Positions 53,839 through 64,000 of a DNA stretch of 64,000 nucleotides are shown one piece after another. The notes under the pieces were generated by a model, which was given only the letters and a program-made list of their open reading frames with translations, was not told where the DNA came from and searched no databases. Source of the stretch: Angiostrongylus vasorum (Eukaryota > Nematoda > Chromadorea > Rhabditida > Metastrongylidae); the NCBI GenBank assembly GCA_018806985.1, contig JADANN010000139.1, forward strand, positions 310,001-374,000. The letters are read 5' to 3'. How positions within the stretch are numbered: position 1 is the first letter of the stretch; the number at the start of each line of letters is the position of its first letter. The position numbers and the translations under genes are program-made.

Positions 53839-54810
53839 TGGTTGTGTTAATTCTGTAGAGACTATGCATTACCGTCAAAACTGCAATTTAATGTCGTTTT
53901 TTCTAGTAGTTCTTTCCTTTTGAAGTTCAATGCATCCTCGTTTTATATTTTCTTCTCACTGGTACTTATTACGTTACTTTTATTTTGTTTTTTCTTCACA
54001 AACTACATGGAGGTCAGGACAAATACCGTTGGACTGGCATTTTGCCAGTAGACGAGTTCGCGATGTCTTGCAGTCCTATACCAGTAGTGTGGAGGTGTTT
54101 CCAGGTCGTCCAACACCATAGGCACAATAGCTAGCCCACAATGGATCGAAGGAAGGTTTAGTATCTTGTCGAAGCTTACCTCCAAGTCGTCGGCGATTCT
54201 GATCATTCCTTAAGGTTTACTCGGCAAGTTTTACTTTCGTTCTTCCGTAAATGTTAGAAGAAGTGAGGATTGTTCAATTTGTTCACATGGAAGTTACTGG
54301 GCAATTAAAAACGCTTGCTGCTCGACTGCTAGGAATTGATATGATTTCTGTTCTCAGTTGGGTGCTGATCGATAATCCTACAAGTTTTCCACTAGTCTAT
54401 TTATGTAGTGGACTCATTTTCAACGCCATCAGCTATGAGTCAGTTCGACGACGGTCTTTAAGTGTCATTATTTCTGATAAGGACTATGCGAAAATCACTA
54501 AGAAAGAAGGTTTTCCATAGACGGAACGGCCGGTTTGATCCGATGCTCGTTTTCTCCGTTGTCTTTCCGGTCTATTTACCTACCCTTCCTAGCTCAATCA
54601 TGGTGTTTTTGTAGATGATAAGACCGATCGATTTCTGTGGCTATTTTTGACTTAGAGCGTTTTCTAGGGGCTTTTTAAAAATATTTCACAATTTGGTGGA
54701 TCCTATCAGCGCAAGTCTTCTTGAAAGCTATCGAGAAACGTCCATTTGTGTTCGACAATTTTATGTTCACTTGTTGTCCTTGAATGAACTATGGTTTTCG
54801 TTTTCAGTAA

Positions 54811-54892
54811 ATCAGCGCTGCCCTTACGAATCGTCGAAATTCCCGAACACAACCCATATGGAACAGCACCAGACTGGATTTGCATGAAAGTC
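54811..54892 (+). CDS. Candidate short exon, unknown gene
   Basis: Acceptor CGTTTTCAG|T. The frame reads KSALPLRIVEIPEHNPYG, then TAPDWICMK, up to a GTCAGAGT donor-like site. The composition is protein-like. It may belong to the membrane-protein gene that starts near 52918. Confidence 0.25.
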
Positions 54893-55149
54893 AGAGTATT
54901 CGACTGTTTCCTCTTACCATTAACGTTAATCCTTGACGAAGTTTTTGTTTTGATGATGTTTCGTGCATATGGAAGCTAAATTATCGGCGGTGTTCCTTGG
55001 AACGAAAGCAACTTCTAATTGTTCTCAATTAGATTCAAAGTATTTGAACTCCCCTAGCCAATTCCTCGGTTTTGAAGGCAGTGAGGCTCATCTGCTTCAC
55101 ATCAGGAATCGAAGAGGTCCATCTACTTTACGTTAGAAATCGAATAGAA

Positions 55150-55290
55150 TAATACTTGATACTTAATACTTGGACGGCCCGTCCTCACTAGTTGTGCGGG
55201 CCCCAGCATAATCACCATTTTTCAGAGATTTGCTGGTTAAGCCATTGTGGTTCCTTGAAATCCCGAGGACAGCCTGGCCAAAGTTTACCC
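55150..55290 (-). repeat. Family E 3' fragment with AAGTATT tail
   Basis: Minus strand GGCCAGGCTGTCCTCGGGAT to GGACGGGCCGTCCAAGTATT followed by further AAGTAT units. 5' truncated at almost the same place as the copy at 634. Confidence 0.7.
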
Positions 55291-55324
55291 CACGAATAGA
55301 ATAATAAGGAAATTTAATGAATAA

Positions 55325-55430
55325 GAATAGTACTAGAATATGTATTCTTCCATTGATAAGCTAACACGTGGTTGATAGAAAAAAAAACTTTGTTCGGCTA
55401 ACGTTTCGGCGCCTTCGCCTTCCTCAGAGT
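55325..55430 (-). ncRNA. Family D copy with hammerhead core, 5' stem lost
   Basis: Minus strand reads CTGAGGA (the variable position 7 is G), stem II GGCG-AAGG-CGCC, GAAAC, GTT, AGCCGAAC and the family tail. The core is intact. The 5' side of stem I is missing because a family A element begins just beyond 55440. Confidence 0.5.
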
Positions 55431-55440
55431 AATAGAATAA

Positions 55441-55725
55441 AGGATAAAAGGATAAAGCTCTCGGCGTTGATCAATCCCTTAGGAATGCGCCATGCATTCG
55501 ACTTCATTAAGTATCGTTTGGAGGTGATAGTATGCAAATATGGTCTTCACAATGACTCGCGGTAGCCTACCGATGTATCGAGCCAGTGTTGCTGTCCTCC
55601 CAGGCAAGTCTGGTACAAATTTGCCGACCCCGGAGGGATGGAAGGCTTGGTGGGCCATGGGCGCTGGGAGTCGATTCCACGTGCGTGTCGTAGTGGCGCC
55701 TCCAACCGCTGCGCCACAAGCGCCC
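55441..55725 (-). repeat. Family A SINE copy
   Basis: Full length. Tail AAAGGATAAAAGGATAAAGC; flanks AGTAATAGAATAA and AGTAATAATGGAATAA suggest an imperfect duplication. It truncates the family D hammerhead next to it. Confidence 0.85.
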
Positions 55726-55913
55726 TTAGTAATAATGGAATAATAGTAATAGAAGGAGTAGTGATAGAATATTAGTAATAATATATAGTAACTGGAGCGA
55801 TAGAATATTTGCATGTAACTCATGTCTAACTAATGGAAGAATTGAGGGCTTACAGTAGCCTAAAATATTTTTTAAAATCAAGTGACTTACGATTTGTAGC
55901 TAGTCAAAATTAA

Positions 55914-56111
55914 TCAAAGGCACAGAGTCGAGCACTTCTTCAAGACGCTCTGTCCTTCCTTTAGCTGCTTCCACTCATGAAAATCATCGAATTCGAATGC
56001 GATTATCGTCACAACAAAAATTGTTGCAGAAGAAAATATCCTTGCCCAGTTACTGCTTTTAAATGTGGCCGATGAAGGTCGCAACATATCTTTGGTGTTG
56101 ATGCACTTCAT
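55914..56111 (-). CDS. Candidate N-terminal exon with one membrane anchor
   Basis: ATG opens 65 codons: a short basic N-terminus, the hydrophobic segment IFSSATIFVVTIIAFEF at about residues 25-41, and a polar stretch (DDFHEWKQLKEGQS). This suits a type II membrane protein. No donor was fixed and no downstream exons were recognised. Confidence 0.25.
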   Translation of the reverse strand: MKCINTKDMLRPSSATFKSSNWARIFSSATIFVVTIIAFEFDDFHEWKQLKEGQSVLKKCSTLCL

Positions 56112-56887
56112 AGTCGTTCATATCTTTTCCAGATCAGAATAACTTCACTCATGCATCCTTTTCTTCTGTTATCGTTTGGTCGTATCGCTTACAAGTTTCT
56201 CGCTATACTGTTGCACCTAATAGTTAACTCACTACACTGATTGACGGGCTGAGGTATGAAGATCGACTCAAGATTGAGTGTGTCGAAGGACGCCATGACA
56301 GCATAACGCATAGCGGACGGAGTCGGTGTAGGTAGAAACGCAAGCAAGGAATTTTTGTTCTGTTTTTCTTAGCACCTTTTCGACGATCGTAGTATTACGG
56401 CACTGATGTCTTCATAGTAAATCCTTTCTTCTTCAGCCTTCTTTTTCATGTCGATTGAGTGACACCTTGTCATCTCTTTCGACGACGTTACCGAAGACAT
56501 TTCAAACATGGTGCATATTCTTGATAATCTATTTATTTTCATCCATTTTTTTCACACTTTTTTTTCAAATTCGCTTTTTTTCTCTATTCATGAGGCTCCA
56601 GGTGATGTTTCTGGAGTGGATCCTTCACTTGATCCCTCTTGATTCAAAGCAGCTGTGCTGCTGATTATGGTGTGTTTGCAGCCTAGTCGGATACTTACTT
56701 GGATGACCCGTGTTTGCATAACCTGTCGGCCCCGTTTTCATCCGTTTCGTTGTCTTATAACACTCATCCATAGAAGTAATTGTAGCTGAGAATCTGTAGT
56801 TTCTACCTGTCGCAGAAACTGTGGAATATGGTCGAACGTGATTCTCCTTAAATTTTCGAAATAGTCTCCCTAATGCGTACCAAAAAA

Positions 56888-57171
56888 GGGCGCGTGTGGC
56901 ACAGTGGTTGGAGGCGCCACTGCGACACACACGTGGAATCGATCCGCGCGCCTATGGTCCACCAAGCCTTCCATCACTCCGGAGTAGGGAAATTGGTAAC
57001 AGACTTGTCTGCGAGGATAGCAGCACTGGCTCGATACATCGGTAGGCCACTGCGAGTCATTGTAAAGGCCAAATATGCATTCAATCACCTCCAACGATAC
57101 TTAGTGAAGTCGAATGCATGGCGCATCCCTCAGGGAATGATCAACGTCGAGAGCTTTATCCTTTTATCCTT
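56888..57171 (+). repeat. Family A SINE copy
   Basis: Full length, head GGCGCGTGTGGCACAGTGGT, tail TTTATCCTTTTATCCTTT. TAATGCGTA and TAATGCATA flank it. Confidence 0.88.
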
Positions 57172-57340
57172 TAATGCATATAAAGATCTTTATCTCCACT
57201 CCACCTCTTCCCGTTGGAATAGACTTGAGCAGTTTTCAACTAAATGCATGAAAAAGTCGAAATCTTGATTCAATAGACGAAGAACTGGAAAAATCCGAAA
57301 ACTCGTGGAATATGGATATGGGAAACAAATCGAAAAAAAT

Positions 57341-57620
57341 AAAAGGATAAAGCTCTCGGCTTCGATCAGTCCCCTGAGGAATTCGCCATGCATTCGACTT
57401 CATTAGGCATCGTTTGGAGGAGATTCAATGCATATCTGGCCTTTACAATGACTCGCGGTGGCCTACCGATGTATCGAGCCAGTGCTGCTATCCTCCCAAA
57501 GAAGTCTGGTACGAATTTGCCGATCCCGAAGAGATGGACGGTTCGGTGGGCCATGGGCGAGGGGATCGATTTCACGTGTGCGTTGCGGGGCGCCTCCGAC
57601 TACTGCACCACACGCGCACC
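57341..57620 (-). repeat. Family A SINE copy with 11-bp target-site duplication
   Basis: Full length in the opposite orientation, only 170 bp from the previous copy. GGAAACAAATC is identical at 57321-57331 and 57631-57641. Confidence 0.88.
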
Positions 57621-58084
57621 TAGGAAACACGGAAACAAATCAGATGCGCACAAAATGTGGTGTTGGGTCATATAAAAGAAGTGCGAGGAACAGGAGATTT
57701 TTTCACTTTTTGGCGATGAAATGCTGTTCTTTTGAAAGCAATAATCAATTTTCGTAGTATTGAAAATAAAGATGACCTTGAATGAGCTATTGATCAGGAA
57801 GATTCTGTACAAAAGGGTGGAAACTAAGATCAATACGACTACGAAAATGACGATGTCGCCGAAACATTATCAATGGTAAAAAAAAAGAAGAAACATTTGC
57901 CAACTATGTTGAAAGAACGTGGAGGCAAAAAATATTCTAGTGTTTTTAATGAGGCAGTCTAATGACGCGGAATGTTCGTCGCATTCCAGCGAAACTCATC
58001 TTTTGATCGGAAGGAAGTAGCAAGCTACCTGCAACCCTTACCATTATCACGACAAGGCTTTCGGAAACTAAGCAACATATAGAA

Positions 58085-58235
58085 AGGTGAGAGACAGGCG
58101 AAACGAAGGTCCGGCATGATGTGTTAGTGAACGCGTTAGTCCCAGGAAAGGGTAATAGCGCGTTCGTTCCTCACCGCAGACACTTGCGGTCCAGAGTTTT
58201 GCAAATATCTCAGCATCGTTGTGGTAGTAAGTAAC
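58085..58235 (+). repeat. Family C single unit
   Basis: GTGTTAGTGAACGCGTTAGT, GCGTTCGTTCCTCACC, GGTCCAGAGTTTTGCAAATA. Confidence 0.7.
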
Positions 58236-59024
58236 TACGTTCGGAAGCTGTTTTTCTTATCATCCGTCGCCATAGGAGCAGTCAAATAATGGCGAAACGT
58301 GTGAGCGTTTCAGGTGTTGATAAGATCGAGCTCTAGGTGGAGTTTGTGCGAAAACAAATACCACAGTTAACATTTCGTTGCCGAATCGTTCTTGGCAAAA
58401 ATTATACACATATGTCCTGTTGTTTTGTTGAGTAGTTGGAAGTTTAACATCTTATACAAGCCGCAGATATTCTGTGCTGTTTTTTCAGAAACATTGAAAC
58501 GTCACAAGATCTCCTAGCTAATTAAGCCATCCTACCAGACATCAACGTTCCCTGAAATCACACATGCTATGGCTTCCAATCTTCCATTCGCCTTTGTCTC
58601 AAAGGGGTTTTGCTACTCACCCTGAGAACATCTGCTCTTCCACTGATGATGAACGATCCAAGCTATTGTCCGAAAAACTAGTTGCTGTCCGCTTTTGTAT
58701 TTTCTTGCATTCTTTGGTTTATTAGAAGGCAGAACAGCTGTTAAATGCCGTGTTTACATCTTCATCGCCTTCTGGTCGTCATAATAACATTTTACCTATG
58801 ACACACAACTTCTCACTGAAAGTTCGTTGCCTTGTCGAAAGAGAATATTCAAGGACGACAATAAGGGCTAGATAAGAATGACATAAACTTCTTACATTCT
58901 AGCTATAACTTGACATTTATTCTGTTTTCAATTCCTATTCACCCATATGCGAACCTTACGAGACAACAAGATGATATCTGTCATTCTCTCGCAATGCTGC
59001 TTTGTCTTTCCGATATCCCCCCTT

Positions 59025-59100
59025 TCCTCTCTCTCTCTCCCTCTCTCTGTTCTTTTCTTTCTTCCCTCTCTCCCTCTCTGTCCCATTCATCTATTGACTC
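59025..59100. repeat. CT-rich low-complexity tract
   Basis: CTCTCTCTCTCCCTCTCTCT-type sequence. It produces long but spurious open frames. Confidence 0.9.
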
Positions 59101-59589
59101 ATCGAAAAACAAAGGTAATGATTAGAAGAGAACATCGTCATCTTCTGGCTTCTTCTTCCTCTTCTTCGAATGCTCTCCACTACTGTTTAGACTTAAGAAG
59201 AGCGATAGAATCCCTTATCGTCTCGCTCTGTTGGCTTCATTTTCTCCTTTGGCTATTAGTGGTCACTGAGCCCTTTATCGTCGTTCAAGTGCAAGTCGTC
59301 GTTTCTTCTTCGATCGAATATCCAAGTAATTTTCGTCGACATTTTTTCTAGCACTAGGTGATATTCTTATTCTCCCTCGCTTATACTTCACTACCAAGTC
59401 TCCCAGAAAAAAAATCGATAAACCTTTTTTTTTCATGAATCCCTTCTGTTTGAAGTCATCGGTTTCCTCGAGTGCTTCTATATAAGCAAAAGATTTTTTT
59501 CTCTTACTGCGGCACGTAGATTGTATGGTTTCTATGTTTAAAAAGTAGCGAGAAATAATATGTGAACTCCCAATGTTTATTTTTTACTT

Positions 59590-59755
59590 TTTGCCTGCTA
59601 TAATTTTTACGGCAGGATATTATGCGAAGTACAACCACAATGGTGCTGCGATATTTGCAAAACTCTGGACCGCAGGTGTCTGCGGTGGGGAACGAACGTG
59701 TTATTAACCTTTCCGGGGAGCGTTCACCACCACACTATGCGGGTCCTTCTAATAT
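59590..59755 (-). repeat. Family C single unit
   Basis: ACGGCAGGATATTATGCGAA, ATATTTGCAAAACTCTGGAC, then complement of the head; small deletion near 59720. Confidence 0.7.
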
Positions 59756-60084
59756 GTGATTGTATGAGGTAGAAAACGAAAAGTTACAGAAACTGGTAAC
59801 GCTCGGTAAGCATAAGGTTTTACGACTTCATCTGGTTGTAAATCCTATATTTCATCTTTCTTGCTTTTATTTGATATGCACCAGTTGATTCCGCGAACAT
59901 GAGTGGCATAAAATAGCTAGATTTTAGTTTATCAGCAAAGTTTCTATTCCTACACTTACTTCTTTCTTTCTTCTCTTTTTTCTATACTTCTATACTTTCT
60001 TTCTATACTAATTCTGTACTCTAGCTAAAGTAATAATTTGGAAGGAATAATTGTAATGGCAGTATTTTTTATGATCATGGGAGT

Positions 60085-60345
60085 ATTCTTTCTTACTGCC
60101 TATTCTTTTTTTAATGGTAGGGTATGTTGTGAAGTATAACCACAGTGGTGCTGAGATATTTGCAAGACTCCGGACCGCAGGAGTCTGCGGTGGGATGTGG
60201 AAAGTATAACAGCGGGTTCAATGGTGAACACATTAACCACGAAAAGGGTAGTAATGGGTTCAATACCCACCGCATATACCTGTGGTCCGGAGTTTTGCAA
60301 ATATCTTAGCATCATTTTGGTTATATTCTTGCTACTGTTTTACCA
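60085..60345. repeat. Family C foldback
   Basis: Left arm GCAAGACTCCGGACCGCAGG, right arm CTGTGGTCCGGAGTTTTGCA, with a B box GGGTTCAATACCC in the right unit. A candidate exon begins 25 bp after it. Confidence 0.75.
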
Positions 60346-60369
60346 TCTGTGGATGTTTTTAAATTGTAG

Positions 60370-60513
60370 GCTTGCCATGTAAAGATGTTCATCTACCGGC
60401 CAGACCACCTAAGCTGATTGTTCGACGTTTCCACCTAGAAGATCAATTTGTAGTAATCAAACATCGGTATAGAGCTATGCGAGACAAATCTAGCTTCTTG
60501 CTTGTTAAAAACA
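60370..60513 (+). CDS. Candidate internal exon, unknown gene
   Basis: Acceptor AAATTGTAG|GC and donor AAACA|GTAATA enclose 47 codons reading PCKDVHLPARPPKLIVRRFH, then VVIKHRYRAMRDKSSFLLV. A family C foldback sits immediately upstream, as expected for an intron. Family not recognised. Confidence 0.3.
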
Positions 60514-61594
60514 GTAATAATAAAGAAAAAGTGATACAGAACCTACTGGGTAGCTCTGGGTCGCAACTGATACAAATGAAGGTTTTGCTGAGACCAGCTT
60601 TAGTCACGCGATGATAGGATTATTGATGATGCAACTGATACAGGGACACAAGGGATTTAGGGGGGTACAAAAGATACAAGTACCTATTACTATAACCTGC
60701 GTCAGTGTTTTTTTAATGGAGTTACAGATGGCAAAGAGTGTTACGACTATAGTATAGCTCGCTACTCTTGTTATTAAACCCATGTGAATTGATTTTTATT
60801 CGTAGATCCCAAAAATAAATACTATTGCCAATTTTAAATAAGCGTATCTTACCTCATGGAAGGCTTCATTTATTGAATTAAGCGCTGTTAGAATCGATTC
60901 GATCTTAGCTAACGTGACTTAAGCTTCTTTCTTCTACAACACTGAAACTCTACTTTCCTAGAGGTCACAGATCCCTTTTTTTCCTCATTCTACGGCGCTA
61001 ATGGTCTAATTATCGAAGATTATTAGCCTCTGTTCTTAGAAAGTGAGCCTTGGACTTCAAATGTTGCGAAATCAACTTTCTCATTTGACCTTGGCGTTTG
61101 TGCCGATATAACCGCGTCAATCTCCCACTTACCACCATTCGTAAAATACCTGCCCATCTATCTGTTTCCGTATGGTCGTTGTCGAAATCCTTACTTCGGT
61201 GGAGATCTTCACCATCATTAATCTGCTCAAGTGCTCTTCATCAAGCGGTCTTTGAATTTGTATGGCAATTCCTCTCGTCTTTGTGATTGATTGAAAATTT
61301 GTATATAGTGAAGGAATGCGCACACTAATGTTTTTTATGATTACAAGAACATTTTCTTTTTGGGAAGATTTACCTAAGAATTTTTGCTAAGTTGAGTTTG
61401 TATAAAAGTGCTGCCAACAGCTAGCACATCCATCGTTGGTTCGACTTCACCAGCAACCTAACCAAGCCACCAGCCACCCTGTTGTTCTGATATCAAACAA
61501 TCAACGACGAGTGTTCTATTTTTTTTCATTTGAAAGATCATTGAACGGAATGTGAATAATGACTTTGCTACTGTAAAAAAAACTGGTTAACATC

Positions 61595-61862
61595 GATAAG
61601 TGACTCATGTAGCGGAGAAGGTAGAGATACCTTACAGTATTGTGGTCACTGGTTCGAACCCACACACTAGAGTCATTGAGACCCATTGAGACCTCCATCT
61701 CTCCAGGGACAACACCAAGTTTTTCTCGTGGGATAAAAGCGTAAGTCATTGTATAGTCCATGCCAAATATGCGATTGGTCATCTCCACAGTTCCTAATAA
61801 AGTCGAATGTATGACTCACCAATCACGGACAAATCAAGGCCGGACGCTTTGTTCCTTATATT
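61595..61862 (+). repeat. Family A-related copy, old
   Basis: Head ATGTAGCGGAGAAGGTAGAG, B box CTGGTTCGAACCC, CCATCTCTCCAGGGACAAC and AAAGTCGAATGTATGACTCA. Tail CAAGGCCGGACGC. Confidence 0.6.
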
Positions 61863-61869
61863 TTATCGT

Positions 61870-63180
61870 TAGCGCTTGTCATTTCCGTAATATTCATGAG
61901 GAATACTGGCACAACCACAAGCTTTTTCCTCTCCATACAGTGTGTGGGAAGGACTTTGTGAAGCTTACATGTGAACTATCTTAGTAGTACCGCAAGCCCA
62001 TAAAATTATTAGATCACCAGCTATGACTGTGCTAGAGGAGGTTGAAAAATCTGAAAAGGCAAGCCAATAATTTAGTCCAGATCTGGTTGTGATCTCTTAT
62101 CGCAAAAGTTGTCACCTTGTGTGGTAACAAATAAGCGGTTAATCATTGGCATTATATTTCCTAGTTTATGACTGCCATTAAATGTAGCATGTACTTTGGT
62201 TTTGTTCTCGTTTCTTTGTGCTAAACGATTTTCTCCACTGCTTAGTCATGGAAATGAAAGGTGTTCGGTCAAATAGCGTAGTGCGATATGGCGACAACAT
62301 GTTCTTCCCGGGCTGTGTTTCAATCAGGGCATGTTCGACATAGATATGCACTTCGGCTGCTGGATAGAGTAGAAGTGAATGTGCAAGACCAACCTGCTAG
62401 CTTCTGCTTGGTCGGCTGTCATCTTTTCTTGTACGAATAAATACAACATCAAGAAGAAGCTGTTTTAAGGACAACTTTTGGATTTGTTCAGTCAGTTGAG
62501 CGCTTATACGCCAACAGAATCTAGAAGAGATTCTCCAAGAATGGTAAATTTCATCCTCTAATTCGGCCTACCTTCGTTCATCATTTCCAGAAGAATGCTA
62601 GGAACTGAAAGACTGGAAACTTCTTTGCAGACCCTCTCTATTTTTAGCTTTCAAAAGATTGGAAGAAACTGGAAGCATGAAAACTTTTTTGAAGATCATT
62701 TGTTTCTTAAAAGCTATGAAAGGGTTGGTTGATTCTTCCTAGGGAACAAACCGAGTGGTTATGAGGACGAGTAGCTCTACTTTACGAAGAATAAAACCGA
62801 TGATTATTTGATCTGCAGTACAAACTTGGTGACCCTATGGTGGAGTGGTGGGATCATTTGCCGGCGACGTCAATCGTTTTTCAACTACTGACGTACGTCA
62901 GAATTTCCACGATTCGTGATGGATGTTAGTCGTTTTTGTCGTCGGCTGCGGCTCGTCGAAAAGAGGTCTCTATTCTCTTGCCGTAGCAAGGTTCAATGGG
63001 GTTTAACTTCTCATCGAAAGGTAAGAACTAATCCTTGAAGAAACGCTGTGATTTTTTCTCTTAGGAAAAATCTCTTTTTATGTAAGGATTCAGCATTGCA
63101 GATAGAATTGATACCTGCTGATGGAGTGTCCTGTTTTCATAAGGACAGTTATACTAACTTTTGTCAAAGCTGAGCAATCG
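61870..63180. other. No recognised feature
   Basis: Apart from a 14-base palindrome (CTGACGTACGTCAG, 62888-62901), nothing coding or repeated was seen. Confidence 0.45.
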
Positions 63181-63195
63181 TTTCTTTATTTACGT

Positions 63196-63238
63196 ACAAG
63201 CTGACGTTTCGGCGGATTTCGCCTTCTTCAAAGCCTGG
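63196..63238 (-). ncRNA. Hammerhead-like motif with a six-pair stem I
   Basis: Minus strand: CAGGCT, then TTGAAGA (consensus CTGANGA with the first base changed), stem II GGCG-AAATC-CGCC, GAAAC, GTC, then AGCTTG. CAGGCT and AGCTTG pair over six positions including one G-U. The stem sequence differs from the other copies yet still pairs. Confidence 0.5.
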
Positions 63239-63774
63239 AAAGGTCAAGTTGACTGCAATCTACACGGTCAGACGCCTCCATAACCAAAAAGAGAAAATGT
63301 TGAACCAAAATTTCAGTCACATTGAACACAGAGTATTTGCACACTCACCGCTTTCTATGAGTCTTCCACTAAACAAAAGAAAAGAAAAAAGAGAGAAAAA
63401 AAAGAAAGAGATTCTTTCCTCTTTTGCTAAACAAAAGTAGAAAGAATTATTCAACCAATGCCGAGGTTGATAGAAAGTCGGACGTGGGAGTTGCTGAGCA
63501 TTATTTAGTTTCAAATCTTGTTGAATGAAAAGTAGTCACAAATTATCCGAACTTTTTTTATAAAATCCATCAAGCTGACATTTTTTATGCTGAGTAATTG
63601 TTTTTTTTTCTGGAGTCTCACCAAAAATGTCTGGGCTAGAGCGCTCCCACGTCTTCGCCATAGAGAGTCGTCGGTTTTTGTTGCGTCAGAGTAAGTTGTC
63701 TGGCTACGAGGTTTGTTCTGCAACAGCTTTGGATTGATAAGAGTAGAGGGTAAAACGTCTGCTGTTGTCCACTC

Positions 63775-63995
63775 CTTTGGTGATGTGCTATGCATCCAAA
63801 TTCATTCATAGCGTCGTAAACGTGTTTGCTGTGCATAATTAATGCATATTTGTCCTATACAATGACTTACAGAACTACGTATATCTATTGAGACAGTGTT
63901 TTAATTCTTATAGATAGTCTGCTGTTAAGTTGATAGCCCCGGAGGGATGGGAAGCTTACTGAACCACGGCTACTGACCAACGACTGTGTTTGTTG
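63775..63995 (-). repeat. Family A copy reaching the window edge
   Basis: Minus-orientation matches TGATGTGCTATGCATCCAAA, TGCATATTTGTCC and GCCCCGGAGGGATGGGAAGC. It probably continues beyond the window. Confidence 0.6.
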
Positions 63996-64000
63996 CAGGT

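Noticed and set aside
44894..56830. Similar stretches near 44.95-45.12 kb and 56.70-56.83 kb (minus strand)
   Set aside because: They share weak similarity and might be fragments of one old element, but the alignment is too poor to define a family.
56873..57268. 131-codon plus-strand open frame
   Set aside because: It is a translation of the family A SINE at 56888; the frame is not conserved in other A copies.
58947..59351. 134-codon plus-strand open frame
   Set aside because: It runs through a CT-rich low-complexity tract, is dominated by Ser/Leu from that tract, and has no splice or domain signal.
1..64000. CRISPR arrays, bacterial-type operons, riboswitches
   Set aside because: No regularly spaced repeats and no bacterial gene structure; the splice sites and SINE-like repeats show a eukaryotic nuclear genome.

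Overview
The window looks like nuclear DNA of a parasitic nematode, most likely a strongylid of the hookworm type. It is AT-rich and sparse in genes, with short exons in long introns. Splice sites follow nematode consensus (TTTCAG acceptors), the proteins carry ShKT domains, and old transposable elements fill most of the space. The species assignment is inference; no ribosomal or organellar marker is present.

Genes. The one well-supported gene is a complete-looking tyrosinase on the minus strand, spread over about 23 kb (26119 down to 2976). I reconstructed 14 phase-compatible exons plus the C-terminal ShKT exon(s) by reading splice sites. The protein has a signal peptide, a Cys-rich N-terminal segment, intact CuA and CuB histidines and three ShKT domains. 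Intron 10 appears to use a GC donor. Everything else that codes is fragmentary: a terminal exon just upstream of the tyrosinase (26413-26544), an antisense SH3-like exon inside tyrosinase intron 6, a two-exon 3' gene end at 39374-39728, a frameshifted basic-protein locus near 32.5-32.8 kb, a possible membrane-protein gene start at 52918, and isolated exons near 56.0 and 60.4 kb.

Repeats. At least five repeat families recur in both orientations. Families A (about 280 bp), B (about 350 bp) and C (about 170 bp units) each begin with a tRNA-like head that keeps consensus RNA polymerase III A and B boxes in at least one copy. A and B share an internal core although their 3' parts differ. C often occurs as head-to-head foldback dimers. 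Several A copies have 11-19 bp target-site duplications and (TTTATCC)-like tails, as expected for retroposed SINEs. Family D carries a motif that folds as a hammerhead ribozyme, twice in inverted orientation in a foldback at 29770-30150. Family E is about 420 bp and ends in AAGTATT repeats. Coding relics are a mariner (21848-23344) interrupted by an A element, a Penelope-like GIY-YIG region (39745-40300, minus) and an RTE-type endonuclease fragment (40664-41170, minus). A hammerhead-like core lies between the last two.

Layout: 1-2.9 kb repeats; 3-26.1 kb tyrosinase with A, B, C, D, E and mariner insertions in its introns; 26.4-33.4 kb gene fragments, microsatellites and the hammerhead foldback; 33.4-38 kb A/B repeats and a second foldback; 38-41.2 kb E, a gene 3' end and the Penelope/RTE relics; 41-52 kb mostly featureless with A/B/C copies; 52.9-60.5 kb candidate exons among dense A copies; 60.5-64 kb old repeats and a hammerhead copy with a compensatory stem. 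Coordinates were read by eye, so boundaries may be off by a few bases; repeat edges are less exact than splice sites.
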